This document shows, piece by piece, positions 11,009 through 20,694 of a stretch of 64,000 nt of DNA (its first letter is position 1; every line of letters begins with the position of its first letter). Location: the NCBI GenBank assembly GCA_949287305.1, contig CASEFX010000011.1, positions 62,001 through 126,000 on the forward strand, in the 5' to 3' direction. A program made the position numbers and the translations under genes. The notes beneath the pieces were generated by a model. The model was given only the letters and a program-made list of their open reading frames with translations. It ran no database searches and was not told the DNA's origin. The DNA is from an uncultured Sutterella sp. (lineage in GTDB: Bacteria; Pseudomonadota; Gammaproteobacteria; Burkholderiales; Burkholderiaceae_F).

Positions 11009-11030
11009 ACGGAGTCTCTTTTTCTTAGAA

Positions 11031-11056
11031 AGCCCGCTTCGGCGGGCCCTTCCTTT
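11031..11056 (+). terminator. Terminator-like hairpin after proB
   Basis: Stem GCCCGC (11032-11037), UUCG-type loop, GCGGGC (11042-11047), then CCTTCCTTTTTC. It could end proB transcripts, but it also lies downstream of the putative proS promoter, so it may attenuate proS. Confidence 0.55.
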
Positions 11057-11076
11057 TTCTCAGCAACACATTCATC

Positions 11077-12822
11077 ATGCGTGCGCGTTCCTTTTTCCTT
11101 TCCACGTTGAAAGAAGCCCCCGCCGACGCCGACATCGTGAGCCAGCAGTTCATGATCCGGGCCGGCATGATCAAAAAACTTGCCGCCGGCGTCTACACCT
11201 ACATGCCGCTCGGTCTTCGTACGATCCGCAAGATCGAGAAAATCATTCGCGAAGAAATGGACCGCGCGGGCGCCGTGGAGCTCCTCATGCCGATCGTGCA
11301 GCCGGCCGAGCTCTGGCAGGAATCGGGTCGCTGGGAAAAGTACGGTCCCGAACTTCTGCGCATCAAGGACCGTCACGGCCGCGACTTCGTGATTCAGCCG
11401 ACCTCCGAAGAAGTCGTCACCGACATCGCACGTCAGGAAATCAAGAGCTGGCGTCAGCTCCCCGTGAACTTCTATCACATCCAGACGAAGTTCCGCGACG
11501 AACGCCGTCCCCGCTTCGGCGTCATGCGCGGCCGCGAATTCACGATGAAGGACGCCTATTCCTTCGACCGCGACGAAGCCGGCGCCTCGCGCTCCTACGA
11601 CATCATGTTCGATGCGTATCAGAAGATCTTCCGCCGCCTCGGCCTGATGTTCCGCGCCGTGCGCGCCGACACGGGCGCGATCGGCGGTTCGCGCTCGCAT
11701 GAATTCCAGGTGATCGCCGACACGGGCGAAGACCTCATCGCCTACGCGCCCGAAAGCGACTACGCCGCCAACATCGAACTCGCCGAAGCCTTCTCCGTCC
11801 TCTCGGGCCGCGAAGAGGCCAAGGAAACGATGGAAAAGCGCGCGACGCCGGGGAAGGAAAAGTGCGAACTCGTCGCCGAATACCTGGGCATCGATCTTCT
11901 TCGCTGCGTCAAGAGCGTCGTGCTCGCCGCCGACCGCACGGACGAAAAGGGCGATCCGCTGCCCGCGAAGATCGTGCTCGTCCTCCTGCGCGCCGATCAT
12001 GAATTGAACGAAGTGAAGGCCGGTCACCTTCCCGAACTCAAGGAAGGCTTCCGCTTTGCCACCGACGAAGAAATCGTCGCGACCTTCGGCTCGAAGCCGG
12101 GCTACCTCGGTCCCGTCGGCGTCTCCGAAGACGTGGCGGTGTACGCCGACCGCACGGTCGCCGACATGAGCGACTTCTGCTGCGGCGCCAACGAAGAGGG
12201 CTTCCACCTCACGGGCGTCAACTTCGGGCGCGATCTCCCCGAACCCCAGGTCGCCGACCTTCGCAACGTCGTCGAAGGCGACCGCTCGCCCGACGGCAAG
12301 GGCACGCTCAAGCTGCAGCGCGGCATTGAAGTCGGTCACGTCTTCTATCTCGGCACCAAGTACTCCGAAGCGCTCAACGCCACCTACCTCGACGAAAACG
12401 GCAAGCCGCAGGTTCTGCAGATGGGCTGCTACGGCATCGGCGTCACCCGCCTCGCGGGCGCCGCGATCGAACAGAACCACGACGAAAAGGGCATCATCTG
12501 GCCCGCTTCGATCGCTCCCTTCGAAGTCGTCATCTGCCCGATGAACTACGCCAAGAGCGAAGCCGTCCGCGAAGCGGCCGACAAGCTCTACGAAGATCTG
12601 AAGGCCCGCGGCGTCGACGTGATTCTCGACGACCGTGACATGCGTCCGGGCGTCATGTTCGCCGACTGGGAACTCATCGGCGTGCCGCACCGCGTCGTCA
12701 TCGGCGACCGCGGCCTCAAGGAAGGCGCCGTCGAATACGCCGATCGCCGCAACCTCGCGGAAAAGGTCATGGTGAAGACGGACGAAGCCGTCGACTTCCT
12801 CCTCGGAAAGCTCGGCCGCTGA
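11077..12822 (+). CDS. proS: Prolyl-tRNA synthetase, bacterial type
   Basis: Class II synthetase charging tRNA-Pro (581 residues). Motif 1 and substrate loops include [18 protein letters not shown], the TSEE proline-binding motif ([13 protein letters not shown]), motif 2 [17 protein letters not shown] and motif 3 [14 protein letters not shown]. The insertion (INS) editing domain lies between motifs 2 and 3 (about residues 220-400), so this is the long bacterial form that hydrolyses Ala-tRNA-Pro. The C-terminal anticodon-binding domain follows. The matching tRNA-Pro(CGG) is 4.4 kb away. No strong ribosome site precedes the ATG. Confidence 0.97.
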   Translation: MRARSFFLSTLKEAPADADIVSQQFMIRAGMIKKLAAGVYTYMPLGLRTIRKIEKIIREEMDRAGAVELLMPIVQPAELWQESGRWEKYGPELLRIKDRHGRDFVIQPTSEEVVTDIARQEIKSWRQLPVNFYHIQTKFRDERRPRFGVMRGREFTMKDAYSFDRDEAGASRSYDIMFDAYQKIFRRLGLMFRAVRADTGAIGGSRSHEFQVIADTGEDLIAYAPESDYAANIELAEAFSVLSGREEAKETMEKRATPGKEKCELVAEYLGIDLLRCVKSVVLAADRTDEKGDPLPAKIVLVLLRADHELNEVKAGHLPELKEGFRFATDEEIVATFGSKPGYLGPVGVSEDVAVYADRTVADMSDFCCGANEEGFHLTGVNFGRDLPEPQVADLRNVVEGDRSPDGKGTLKLQRGIEVGHVFYLGTKYSEALNATYLDENGKPQVLQMGCYGIGVTRLAGAAIEQNHDEKGIIWPASIAPFEVVICPMNYAKSEAVREAADKLYEDLKARGVDVILDDRDMRPGVMFADWELIGVPHRVVIGDRGLKEGAVEYADRRNLAEKVMVKTDEAVDFLLGKLGR

Positions 12823-12844
12823 TTGTCCGGCGCAATCTGAAATG

Positions 12845-12875
12845 AAAAAAGCTCGGCTGAAAACCGAGCTTTTTT
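12845..12875. terminator. Bidirectional terminator between proS and tolA
   Basis: Stem AAAAAAGCTCGG (12845-12856) with CCGAGCTTTTTT (12864-12875). Symmetric A and T runs serve both convergent genes. It closes the tol operon right after tolA. Confidence 0.9.
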
Positions 12876-12894
12876 CTTGACCGGTGCGACGTTC

Positions 12895-14238
12895 TCACTT
12901 CTGACGGTCGTCGACCGGGTCGAAGGAGAGTTCCACTTCCCGCGGCATCTCGTGCCGACCGTCGGGCTTCGGGAAGGGGTTGCAGCGTCGGATCGCGCGT
13001 TCCACGGCCTGATCGTAGGCCTTCCATCCCGAGGCGCGTTCAAGGACGGGCGCGCCCATTTGTTCGCCCGTCGGAAGAAGTTTCACGCGGTACTGGGCGA
13101 CGTATTGCCCCCGCTTCATGTTCGGGGACACTTCGATCGAAATGTGCGGTCGGATGCAGGCGATGACCCGGGACTGCCACTGCGCGGCGGCCGCGCCCGT
13201 GAGCGACTGTCGGATGTTGCGCGGATCCCCGCGCGTCGTACCCGAGCGGTTGCTGTTGGGATCGACCTTGGCGGAAAGCCGAGCCAATTCCTGATTGCGG
13301 ATTTCGCGTGCGATGCGGCGCCGTTCCGCCGCCTCGGCCTTCTTGCGGGCTTCCTCGGCTTTTCGGGCCTCTTCCGCCTTTCGAGCTTCTTCGGCCTTTC
13401 GGGCCTCCTCGGCCTTTCGGGCTTCTTCGGCCTTGCGGGCTTCTTCAGCCTTGCGGGCTTCTTCAGCCTGTCTGGCTTCCTCGGCCTTTCTCGCCTCTTC
13501 GGCAAGGCGGGCCTCTTCGGCTTTCCGAGCCTCTTCGGCAAGACGCGCTTCTTCGGCCTTGCGCTTTTCTTCGGCGAGGCGTTCCTGAGCGAGACGTTCC
13601 TCACGCAGGCGGGCTTCTTCGGCTTCCAAGCGGCGGCGCTCCATTTCGATGCGCTCGGCCTCGGCTTCGCGCGCGATGCGTTCGGCTTCGGCGCGTTCAC
13701 GGGCGAGACGCTCCTCTTCGGCACGGGCCGCTTCCTCGGCCTTGCGGGCCTCTTCGGCAAGACGGGCTTCTTCCTGGGCGCGGGCTTCCTCCGCCTTTCG
13801 AGCCTCTTCGGCAAGCCGTTCCTCTTCGAGACGCTTGGCTTCTTCGGCCTTTCGGGCTTCCTCGGCGAGGCGTTCGGCTTCGGCCTTGCGCTCCTCTTCG
13901 AGGCGCGCAAGCGTTTCCTCAAGGCGCGCGGGCTCTTCGGGAGGCGTCTCCTCGGGTTGCGGCTCCTCGGGTTGCGGTTCGGGCTGCGGTTCTTCCGGGA
14001 TCGGTTCGGGAGTCGGTTCGGGCGCCTCTACGCGCTCGGCCACGCCCGTCGGGTCGTTGCCGCCCGAAACGTCTTCGGGGGCCCAGAGTTCCGCGTAGAC
14101 GAATTCCGCCCGGGTCTGCCACTGAAAGACCGTGAAGAGTCCCAGGAACAGCACGCCGTGGACGGCTCCCGAGAGCAGAATCGCCGGAAGCCAGCCCTTT
14201 TGCCGTTCCCGTTTGGGGAGGTGCGGGTGCTCTTGCAT
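12895..14238 (-). CDS. tolA: TolA, Tol-Pal envelope protein
   Basis: Inner-membrane protein (447 residues) that bridges TolQR to outer-membrane TolB/Pal and drives outer-membrane constriction at division. One membrane helix at about residues 17-38, then a Pro/Glu-rich linker (about 70-105), a long charged helical domain II of six-residue repeats (KAEEAR/LAEEAR), and a C-terminal globular domain III from about 340 with CIRPHISIE and YRVKLLPTGE. Domain II contains seven consecutive identical KAEEAR units. Overlapping neighbours tolR and tolQ confirm the call. The cluster ends here; tolB and pal do not follow. Confidence 0.93.
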   Translation of the reverse strand: MQEHPHLPKRERQKGWLPAILLSGAVHGVLFLGLFTVFQWQTRAEFVYAELWAPEDVSGGNDPTGVAERVEAPEPTPEPIPEEPQPEPQPEEPQPEETPPEEPARLEETLARLEEERKAEAERLAEEARKAEEAKRLEEERLAEEARKAEEARAQEEARLAEEARKAEEAARAEEERLARERAEAERIAREAEAERIEMERRRLEAEEARLREERLAQERLAEEKRKAEEARLAEEARKAEEARLAEEARKAEEARQAEEARKAEEARKAEEARKAEEARKAEEARKAEEARKAEEARKKAEAAERRRIAREIRNQELARLSAKVDPNSNRSGTTRGDPRNIRQSLTGAAAAQWQSRVIACIRPHISIEVSPNMKRGQYVAQYRVKLLPTGEQMGAPVLERASGWKAYDQAVERAIRRCNPFPKPDGRHEMPREVELSFDPVDDRQK

Positions 14239-14250
14239 GCCGTTCCTCTC

Positions 14251-14682
14251 TTAGCGTGCGTCGGCGGAGCGCTCGATGCGAAGCGACAGTCCCACGCGTT
14301 GCACGTCGGCCGACTGCAGGGTCTTCATGACGTTGACGACCTCTTCGTAGCGCACCGTCTTGTCGGCGGCGATGACGACGGGAATTTCCGGATGATCGGC
14401 CTGCAGCGCTTTGACGCCGTCCACGAGCCCGGGCATGTCGACGGGCGTGAGCGTCTTGCCGCTGCGAAGCGAGAGGCGCGCGTCGGGATAGACGATCACT
14501 TCGATCACCTGTTCGGGCGCCTTGCTCGCCTTGTTGACCGACGGCAGATTGATGAGGCTCGGATTCACGAAGGGGGCCGCCACCATCAGGATGACGACGA
14601 GCACGAGCATCACGTCGATGTAGGGCACCACGTTGATTTCCGCCATCAGGCCGCGGCGCCGGTTGTTGGAGCGAAGTGCCAT
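14251..14682 (-). CDS. tolR: TolR, ExbD-family Tol-Pal protein
   Basis: Inner-membrane component (143 residues) of the TolQR ion-driven motor. It has a short cytoplasmic N terminus, a single membrane helix at about 21-38 (YIDVMLVLVVILMVAAPF) with the ion-coupling Asp23, and a periplasmic domain ending in QRVGLSLRIE. It lies two bases after tolQ and 12 before tolA, in one operon. ExbD homologues look alike, but the TolQ and TolA neighbours identify it as TolR. Confidence 0.94.
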   Translation of the reverse strand: MALRSNNRRRGLMAEINVVPYIDVMLVLVVILMVAAPFVNPSLINLPSVNKASKAPEQVIEVIVYPDARLSLRSGKTLTPVDMPGLVDGVKALQADHPEIPVVIAADKTVRYEEVVNVMKTLQSADVQRVGLSLRIERSADAR

Positions 14683-14684
14683 GA

Positions 14685-15356
14685 TCAGCCTCGGATCTGA
14701 CGGTCAAGAATGTTGAGGAACTCTTCGTGGAAGCTTTCCATGCGGTTGACGAGGCGGTTGACGCGGTTGTTGTAGTAGTTGTAGGCGGCGACCGCGGGAA
14801 TGGCGGCGAAAAGGCCGATGGCCGTGGCGATCAGGGCTTCGGCGATGCCCGGCGCCACGACGGCGAGGCTCACGTTCTCGAGGCTCGAAAGGCCCGTGAA
14901 GGCGTTCATGATCCCCCAGACCGTGCCGAAGAGCCCGATGTAGGGCGACGTGGAACCGATCGAGGCGAGAAGCGGCAGACCGGCTTCAAGGCCGTCGAGC
15001 TCGCGCGTGAAGACGGCGCGCATGGCGCGGGAAACGCCGTTGACGGCGTTCGGGCCGGCCTTGTGCTGCTTCATGAATTCCTGCATGCCCGCGGCGAAGA
15101 TCTGCTCCTGCATGCCGGCCTTGCTGCCCTTGCCGCGGACGTCGTCGAGGAGATGCGTGAGTTCCGTGCCGCTCCAGAAGCGGTTTTCGAAGTTGTCCGT
15201 CGCCTCCTGGGCGCGGCGGATCATGAAGTATTTCTGGAAGATCACCGTCCAGCTCACGAGCGAGAGCGTGATCAGGATGACGAGCACGCACTTGACGACG
15301 AGGCTCGCGTTGGCGATGAGGGTAATCAGGGAGAGATCGGCGCTGACGGGATTCAT
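14685..15356 (-). CDS. tolQ: TolQ, ExbB/MotA-family proton channel
   Basis: Inner-membrane proton-channel subunit of the Tol-Pal system (223 residues from ATG 15356). Three membrane helices: about 15-40, and two close together in the second half (GSTSPYIGLFGTVWGIMNAF and GIAEALIATAIGLFAAIPAV). The latter contain the conserved Thr/Pro positions of the family. The open frame extends to 15461 but the start at MNPVSADLSLI gives the normal N terminus. It follows ybgC by 14 bases. Confidence 0.95.
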   Translation of the reverse strand: MNPVSADLSLITLIANASLVVKCVLVILITLSLVSWTVIFQKYFMIRRAQEATDNFENRFWSGTELTHLLDDVRGKGSKAGMQEQIFAAGMQEFMKQHKAGPNAVNGVSRAMRAVFTRELDGLEAGLPLLASIGSTSPYIGLFGTVWGIMNAFTGLSSLENVSLAVVAPGIAEALIATAIGLFAAIPAVAAYNYYNNRVNRLVNRMESFHEEFLNILDRQIRG

Positions 15357-15370
15357 GATGGTGAAAAAAT

Positions 15371-15802
15371 TCAGTTCGAATCGGTTGAGAGCAGTTCGGA
15401 GACGCGGGCGTAGATGGTGTCGGGGATGACGGTCGGACGCATGGTGGCGGCGCTCACGCACGCCACGCGCACGTGACCCGTCGTGATGCGTTCGTCACCG
15501 CGGAAAATGTTCTGTTCGAATTCCAGGGAGGCGTGCCGAAGCTTGGAGACGGTGGTCACGACCGTGAGGTCGTCTCCGAGAACGGCGGCGCGGTGATAGC
15601 GGAGGTCCACCGCCACGACCACGAAGAGAACGCCGTCGGGACGCTGCCGTTCGTCCTGCTGAGAGACTTCGAGGCGGGCGAGAAGCTCCGAACGGGCGCG
15701 CTCCATGTACTTCAAATAGTTGGCATGATAAACGATGCCGCCCGCATCGGTATCTTCCCAGTAGATGCGGACCGGAAATCGGTCGGTGAAGGTGGATTCC
15801 AT
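15371..15802 (-). CDS. ybgC: Tol-Pal system-associated acyl-CoA thioesterase YbgC
   Basis: Hot-dog-fold thioesterase (143 residues) encoded at the head of tol-pal operons; it hydrolyses acyl-CoA or acyl-ACP thioesters. The catalytic motif WEDTDAGGIVYHANYLKYME lies at residues 15-34 (Asp19 in the DxxGxVYHxNY pattern). LRYHRAAVLGDDLTV and EFEQNIFRGDERI are family-typical. It precedes tolQ on the same strand. Its exact physiological substrate is unsettled in the literature. Confidence 0.93.
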   Translation of the reverse strand: MESTFTDRFPVRIYWEDTDAGGIVYHANYLKYMERARSELLARLEVSQQDERQRPDGVLFVVVAVDLRYHRAAVLGDDLTVVTTVSKLRHASLEFEQNIFRGDERITTGHVRVACVSAATMRPTVIPDTIYARVSELLSTDSN

Positions 15803-15918
15803 CGTGTGCGCGAAAGGAAGTCAAAAAAGCGATTCTAGTATAGAGAGGCCGTTTCGCCTCGGGCGAGGAATGATACTATTCGCAATCCGACGGCAATACT
15901 TCGCAAATCTTTTTTCGC

Positions 15919-16809
15919 ATGCTTTCGTTTTTCTTCGGCGCCGCACTTCTGGGCGCCCTTTGTTTCTGGATTCGTTCCCTCTCGGGCGTCACGCACGACG
16001 CGCGCTTCTTTCAGGTGCCTGGCGCCGCAGCGGGGGCCGCGTGGCTCGCGCTTCTCATGCTCCCCGCGCTTGCGGACGCCATTCCCGCGAACGGGACGAC
16101 CCTTCTCGACGCAATTCTGAAGGGCGTCTTCACGGCGGGCGTGCGCGAGGCGGCGGGGTCGCTTCCGCTCGCCGTGACGGACCTCACGGGCGCGGCGCTT
16201 GCCGCCACGGCCGACACGGTGCCCGCGGGCCACACGCCGACCCTCTACGCCGTGCGCACGACGCTCGTCGCGATGATCGTGGGCGGCGTCTCGATTGCGG
16301 CCGCGTGGCTTCTTGCGGCCTCCCTCTGCGCGAAAAAGCGTGGCAAGGGGCTCGTCGACGGCATGGATCACCTCTCCAATCGGGACGGCACCTTCCCCTG
16401 GCGCGGACCGATGCTGGTCGTCAGTCTCGCCTGGCTCTTTTTGTCCTGGGTGCTCCTTCTCTGGCCCGACTGGCACGTCTTCGGAACGGACGCTTCGGGG
16501 CAGGACGTGCTCGGCGTTCTTTTGAAGGGGCTTTTGCCGGGCTTCGGCGCCGCGTCGCTTCTCGGACTCTCGGGCTTCGTCTTTTTCCGTGCGAAACCCT
16601 TCTCCGAGCGCTGGCCGCGGGGCGCCGCGGTTTTTGCGCCCGTGGGCGTCGCCTTCGGTGCGGCGAGCGTGGTCACGGCGTCGGGCGCGTCGCTTTTCGG
16701 TACGCCGCAGCTTCTCCTTGCGGGCGACGCGGTGACGCTTCTCTTCGCCTTCCTTTTCTGGGGCTTGGCGGCGCTCGCCGCCCTGCGCGTCGCGAGGGCG
16801 GTGCGCTGA
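15919..16809 (+). CDS. Multi-pass membrane protein of unknown function
   Basis: I do not recognise a family. The protein (296 residues) is very hydrophobic with about seven predicted membrane segments: residues 1-23, 33-52, 110-135, 157-178, 196-220, 235-255 and 268-290. A stretch VFGTDASGQDVLGVLLKG resembles the GTDxxGRDVLSR motif of DppC/OppC-type peptide permeases, but no EAA loop follows, so this is only a resemblance. Codon use is like its neighbours. It lies on the plus strand between ruvB and ybgC, interrupting a block that in gammaproteobacteria is ruvCAB-ybgC-tolQRA, and converges with ruvB three bases away. Confidence 0.8.
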   Translation: MLSFFFGAALLGALCFWIRSLSGVTHDARFFQVPGAAAGAAWLALLMLPALADAIPANGTTLLDAILKGVFTAGVREAAGSLPLAVTDLTGAALAATADTVPAGHTPTLYAVRTTLVAMIVGGVSIAAAWLLAASLCAKKRGKGLVDGMDHLSNRDGTFPWRGPMLVVSLAWLFLSWVLLLWPDWHVFGTDASGQDVLGVLLKGLLPGFGAASLLGLSGFVFFRAKPFSERWPRGAAVFAPVGVAFGAASVVTASGASLFGTPQLLLAGDAVTLLFAFLFWGLAALAALRVARAVR

Positions 16810-16812
16810 GGC

Positions 16813-17847
16813 TCAAAAGAGCATGTCCGAGAGCACGGGTTCGTTCGCGGTCGCGGGCGTGAGGCCGAAGTGCTGCCAGGCCACGGCGGTCGCCATGCGG
16901 CCGCGGGGCGTACGCTGCAGAAAGCCCTGCTGAATGAGATAGGGTTCGACCACGTCCTCGAGCGTTTCGCGGTCTTCGCCCACGGCGGCCGCGAGATTGT
17001 CGATCCCGACGGGACCGCCCGAGAATTTTTCGAGAATCGTGCGCAGGAACTTCGTGTCGATGAAGTCGAGCCCCACGGGGTCGACGTCGAGCATCGCGAG
17101 GGCGGCCTGCGCCACTTCCCGCGTCACGCGTCCGTCGTGGCGCACCTGCGCGTAGTCGCGCACGCGACGAAGAAGGCGGTTCGCGACGCGCGGCGTGCCG
17201 CGGCTTCGGCGCGCGATTTCCGCGGCGCCTTCGTCGTCGATCGGCATGTTGAGAAGTTTCGCCGAACGCTTCACGATGAGCGCCAACTCTTCGGGCGTAT
17301 AAAACTGCAGCTGGTTGACGATCCCGAAGCGGGCGCGAAGGGGATTCGTGAGCGCCCCCGCTCGCGTCGTGGCGCCGATGAGCGTGAAGGGCGGAAGATC
17401 GAGTTTGATCGATCTCGCCGCGGGCCCTTCGCCGATCATGATGTCGATCTGATAGTCCTCGAGCGCGGGATAGAGAATTTCCTCGACGACGGGCGAGAGA
17501 CGGTGAATTTCGTCGATGAAGAGCACGTCGTTGGGCTCGAGGTTCGTGAGGATGGCCGCGAGGTCGCCCGCGCGCTCGAGAACCGGTCCCGAGGTCTGGC
17601 GCAGATGCACGCCCATTTCGTTGGCGACGATGTGTGCGAGCGTGGTCTTTCCGAGCCCGGGCGGTCCGAAGAGGAGCAGATGGTCGAGCGGTTCGCCGCG
17701 CTTGCGCGCCGCACGGATGAAGATGTCGAGCTGTTCGCGCACGGCCTTCTGGCCCACGTACTCGGAAAGATGCGTCGGGCGCAGGGCGCGGTCGACGTTT
17801 TCTTCGTTGGGGCTCTGCGTGGCGGGATCGATGACGCGTTCGTCCAT
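16813..17847 (-). CDS. ruvB: Holliday junction branch migration helicase RuvB
   Basis: AAA+ motor (344 residues) that drives branch migration with RuvA. Walker [10 protein letters not shown] at 61-69, Walker B/DEIH box FIDEIHRLS at about 110-118, sensor and arginine-finger region in [16 protein letters not shown], and a C-terminal winged helix ending in [15 protein letters not shown]. The ATG at 17847 follows AAGGAG; a GTG at 17856 in frame would overlap that site. It begins 12 bases after ruvA stops. Confidence 0.96.
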   Translation of the reverse strand: MDERVIDPATQSPNEENVDRALRPTHLSEYVGQKAVREQLDIFIRAARKRGEPLDHLLLFGPPGLGKTTLAHIVANEMGVHLRQTSGPVLERAGDLAAILTNLEPNDVLFIDEIHRLSPVVEEILYPALEDYQIDIMIGEGPAARSIKLDLPPFTLIGATTRAGALTNPLRARFGIVNQLQFYTPEELALIVKRSAKLLNMPIDDEGAAEIARRSRGTPRVANRLLRRVRDYAQVRHDGRVTREVAQAALAMLDVDPVGLDFIDTKFLRTILEKFSGGPVGIDNLAAAVGEDRETLEDVVEPYLIQQGFLQRTPRGRMATAVAWQHFGLTPATANEPVLSDMLF

Positions 17848-17859
17848 GATAAGCACTCC

Positions 17860-18432
17860 TTATCGGGCGAGCATTTTGAGGGCCTGACGGATGCCGTCCG
17901 AGACGGACGTCCCTTCAGGGAGGCGCTTCGCGGCGGCTTCGGCGTCGCGGTCGGAGTAGCCGAGCGCGATGAGGGCGCTCACGATGTCGGCGCGGCCGTC
18001 GTCGGGGACGGCGCCCGCACCCGTCATCGAGCTGTGGAGCTTGCCCTTGAGTTCGAGGAGAATGCGCTCGGCCGTCTTTTTGCCGACGCCCGGAACCCGG
18101 GTGAGAAGCCCCGCTTCGCCGCGTTCGACGGCGTTGGCGAGCGCGTCGGGCGTCATCCCCGAGAGGAGAGCGAGCGCGATGCGGGGGCCGATTCCCGAAA
18201 CCTTGAGGAGCGCGCGGAAGGTCTCCCGCTCGGACGCGGTGAGAAAGCCGTAGAGAAGCATGGCGTCTTCGCGCACGACGAAGTGCGTGTAGAGCGTCAC
18301 GTCGTTTCCTTCGGCGGGAAGGTTGCAGAAGGTCGACATCGGCACGTCGACTTCATAGCCGAGTCCGGCCGCCTCTACCAGAATCTGGGGCGGCGTCTTT
18401 TCCAACAGTTTTCCGTGAATGCGTCCGATCAC
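17860..18432 (-). CDS. ruvA: Holliday junction DNA-binding protein RuvA
   Basis: Tetrameric four-way-junction binder (190 residues) that loads RuvB. OB-fold domain I ([14 protein letters not shown] onward), tandem helix-hairpin-helix domain II ([19 protein letters not shown] and [20 protein letters not shown]) and a C-terminal domain III (about 145-190) that contacts RuvB. The start is GTG at 18432, which overlaps the ruvC stop (GTGA). A longer open frame to 19134 exists but runs through ruvC in another frame and is not real. Confidence 0.95.
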   Translation of the reverse strand: MIGRIHGKLLEKTPPQILVEAAGLGYEVDVPMSTFCNLPAEGNDVTLYTHFVVREDAMLLYGFLTASERETFRALLKVSGIGPRIALALLSGMTPDALANAVERGEAGLLTRVPGVGKKTAERILLELKGKLHSSMTGAGAVPDDGRADIVSALIALGYSDRDAEAAAKRLPEGTSVSDGIRQALKMLAR

Positions 18433-19046
18433 TTGGAATCCTTTTTCGTTCGGGTTTGCGCAAAGTTCGTCCAGGACGCCCGGGCGCCCCGCACGAAGCG
18501 TCCGCGACGGGCCGTCGCAAACGAGCGCGAAGAGCCTCCCGAGCGCTCGAGCGCGCGAAGGGGAAGCCGCTGAATGAGACAAAGCGCCGCGGCGGCCGCG
18601 TCGGCTTCGTCGGGACGAAAGTCCCGGTCGACCGAAAGCCGCGTGCGGATCATCTTGACGATCATGAGCTTGTCGGCGCGGCCCGTGCCCGTGACGGCCT
18701 CCTTGATTTCGGAAGGCGTGAATTCGTCGAGCGCAAGTTTCGCAAGCCCGCAGGCGACGATCGCCGCCCCGCGGGCCTGTCCGAGCAGAAGGGTGCTCTG
18801 CGGATTGACGTTCACGAACACGCGTTCGATCGCGGCAAGCTCGGGCGCATGCCGGGCGATCACGTCGGAGAGCCCCGTCGTGATGGCGCAGAGGCGCTCG
18901 ACGATGGCGGCGTCCTTCGGAGGATCGATGACGCCCGAAGCGACGAGCGCCGGATCCCGAGCGGAGCGGACTTCGAGAATCGCCCAGCCCGTGTGGTTGA
19001 GCCCCGGGTCGATGCCGAGGACGCGAAGGGGAGATTCCGTCGTCAA
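18429..19046 (-). CDS. ruvC: Crossover junction endodeoxyribonuclease RuvC
   Basis: Resolves Holliday junctions (205 residues). RNase H-like fold with acidic residues in [11 protein letters not shown] (Asp13), [15 protein letters not shown] and [12 protein letters not shown]. The start is TTG at 19046, overlapping the ffh stop (TTGA), and the ruvA start overlaps its stop. The last ~35 residues (after LPLRALE) form an unusually long Arg/Ser-rich tail compared with the E. coli protein (173 residues). Translational coupling ffh-ruvC-ruvA is likely. Confidence 0.94.
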   Translation of the reverse strand: MTTESPLRVLGIDPGLNHTGWAILEVRSARDPALVASGVIDPPKDAAIVERLCAITTGLSDVIARHAPELAAIERVFVNVNPQSTLLLGQARGAAIVACGLAKLALDEFTPSEIKEAVTGTGRADKLMIVKMIRTRLSVDRDFRPDEADAAAAALCLIQRLPLRALERSGGSSRSFATARRGRFVRGARASWTNFAQTRTKKDSK

Positions 19047-20473
19047 CGTCCGAATCCGCCCATGCCGCCGAAACCGCCCATTCCACCCATGCCGCCCATG
19101 CCTCCGAGGCCGCCGAACTTGCCGAGGCCTCCAAGGGAGCGGAGCATCTTGCCGAAGCCGCCCTTTTTCATGCGCTTCATGACGTCGGACATCTGTTCGT
19201 ACTGCTTGAGGAGGCGGTTCACCTCCTGCACGGGCACGCCCGCACCGCGCGCGATGCGCTGCTTGCGGCTCGCCTTGATGATTTCGGGACGGCGGCGCTC
19301 CTGCGGCGTCATCGAGTCGATGATGCCGATGGTGCGGCGGATCTGGCGGTGAGCGTCTTCGTCGTTCACCTTCGAGGCGGCCTGCTGGAACTGCGCCGGG
19401 AGTTTTTCAAGCATGGAGGAGAAGCTCCCCATGCCGCTCACCTGCACGAGTTGCGCCTTCATGTCGTTCAAGTCGAAGCGGTCGCCCTTCGTGAGCTTTT
19501 CCGCGAACTTCTGCGCCTGGGCCGTGTCGATCGAGCGCTGCACGTCCTTGACGAGGCCGACGATGTCGCCCATGCCGAGGATGCGCGAAGCCATGGCTTC
19601 GGGGTCGAACGCGTCGAAGCCCGTGAGCTTTTCGCCGCTGCCGACGAACTTGATGGGCTTGCCGGTGACGTGGCGCACGGAAAGCGCCGCGCCGCCGCGG
19701 CTGTCGCCGTCGATCTTCGTGAGGATGATGCCCGTGAGGGGGAGGCGTTCGTTGAAGGCCTTGGCCGTGTTGACGGCGTCCTGACCGAGCATCGCGTCGA
19801 CGACGAAAAGCGTTTCGGCGGGCTTCAAAAAGTCGTTGAGCTCGGCCACCTCCTGCATCATCGCTTCGTCTACGGCGAGTCGGCCCGCCGTGTCGACGAT
19901 GAGGACGTCGAAGAAGTGACGCTTGGCGTAGTCGACGGCGCGTTCGGCGATGGCGAGGGGCTTGTCGCTCACTTCGCTCGGGAACCATTCGGCCCCGGCC
20001 TGCGCGGTGACGCTCTTCAACTGATCGATGGCGGCCGGACGGTAGACGTCGGCGCTCACCGTGAGGACCTTCTTTTTCTTTTCTTCGATCAGGTACTTGG
20101 CGAGCTTCCCGGCGCTCGTCGTCTTACCCGCGCCCTGCAGACCCGCGAGAAGGATCACGGCGGGGGGCTGCACGTTGAAGCGGAGACCGCGTTCCTCGGG
20201 CGTGAGGTCGCCCCCGATCACGGCGGTGAGTTCGCGCTGCACGACGCCCACGAGCGCCTGGCCCGGATTGAGGTTTCCGACGACCTCTTCGCCCATGGCC
20301 TTCTCTTTGATGCGGGCGAGAATTTCCCGCACGACGGGCAGCGCGACGTCGGCTTCAAGGAGCGCAAGGCGGACCTCGCGCAGCATTTCTTTGGTGTTCG
20401 CCTCCGTCAGACGCGCTTGACCGCGCATGGTTTTGACGACTTTGGAGAGACGCTGGGTCAGTGAATCGAGCAT
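19043..20473 (-). CDS. ffh: Signal recognition particle protein Ffh
   Basis: SRP54-type GTPase (476 residues) that binds 4.5S RNA and signal sequences and targets inner-membrane proteins to FtsY. N domain 1-90; G domain with [46 protein letters not shown] and [14 protein letters not shown]. The M domain has [20 protein letters not shown], then a Gly/Met-rich tail of GGM repeats to the end. It heads the ffh-ruvC-ruvA-ruvB operon and is divergent from the CcsA-like gene, the usual betaproteobacterial neighbour. Confidence 0.97.
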   Translation of the reverse strand: MLDSLTQRLSKVVKTMRGQARLTEANTKEMLREVRLALLEADVALPVVREILARIKEKAMGEEVVGNLNPGQALVGVVQRELTAVIGGDLTPEERGLRFNVQPPAVILLAGLQGAGKTTSAGKLAKYLIEEKKKKVLTVSADVYRPAAIDQLKSVTAQAGAEWFPSEVSDKPLAIAERAVDYAKRHFFDVLIVDTAGRLAVDEAMMQEVAELNDFLKPAETLFVVDAMLGQDAVNTAKAFNERLPLTGIILTKIDGDSRGGAALSVRHVTGKPIKFVGSGEKLTGFDAFDPEAMASRILGMGDIVGLVKDVQRSIDTAQAQKFAEKLTKGDRFDLNDMKAQLVQVSGMGSFSSMLEKLPAQFQQAASKVNDEDAHRQIRRTIGIIDSMTPQERRRPEIIKASRKQRIARGAGVPVQEVNRLLKQYEQMSDVMKRMKKGGFGKMLRSLGGLGKFGGLGGMGGMGGMGGFGGMGGFGR

Positions 20474-20694
20474 TCTTAGGAATTCCTCGGCGACAAAGTC
20501 GCCGGCGTAAGGCCGTCGGAGAGAGAACGGCCGAGTTCAGCATTTGATAAGTCGGGAGAGAATAGAATAAACGTTGACGTACGGTGTCTCCCGAGGCGCT
20601 CCGTACGGAGGGAGCGCACGAACCCGATATTTTAAGGGGTTGCGCGCCGCTTTTGCGTATTCCGTTCGCGTACAAAAAAACAAACGTAAAACCC

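Noticed and set aside
17860..19134. A 424-codon form of RuvA
   Set aside because: The extra N-terminal part is a shadow of ruvC and ffh in another frame; the genuine start is the GTG at 18432 overlapping the ruvC stop.
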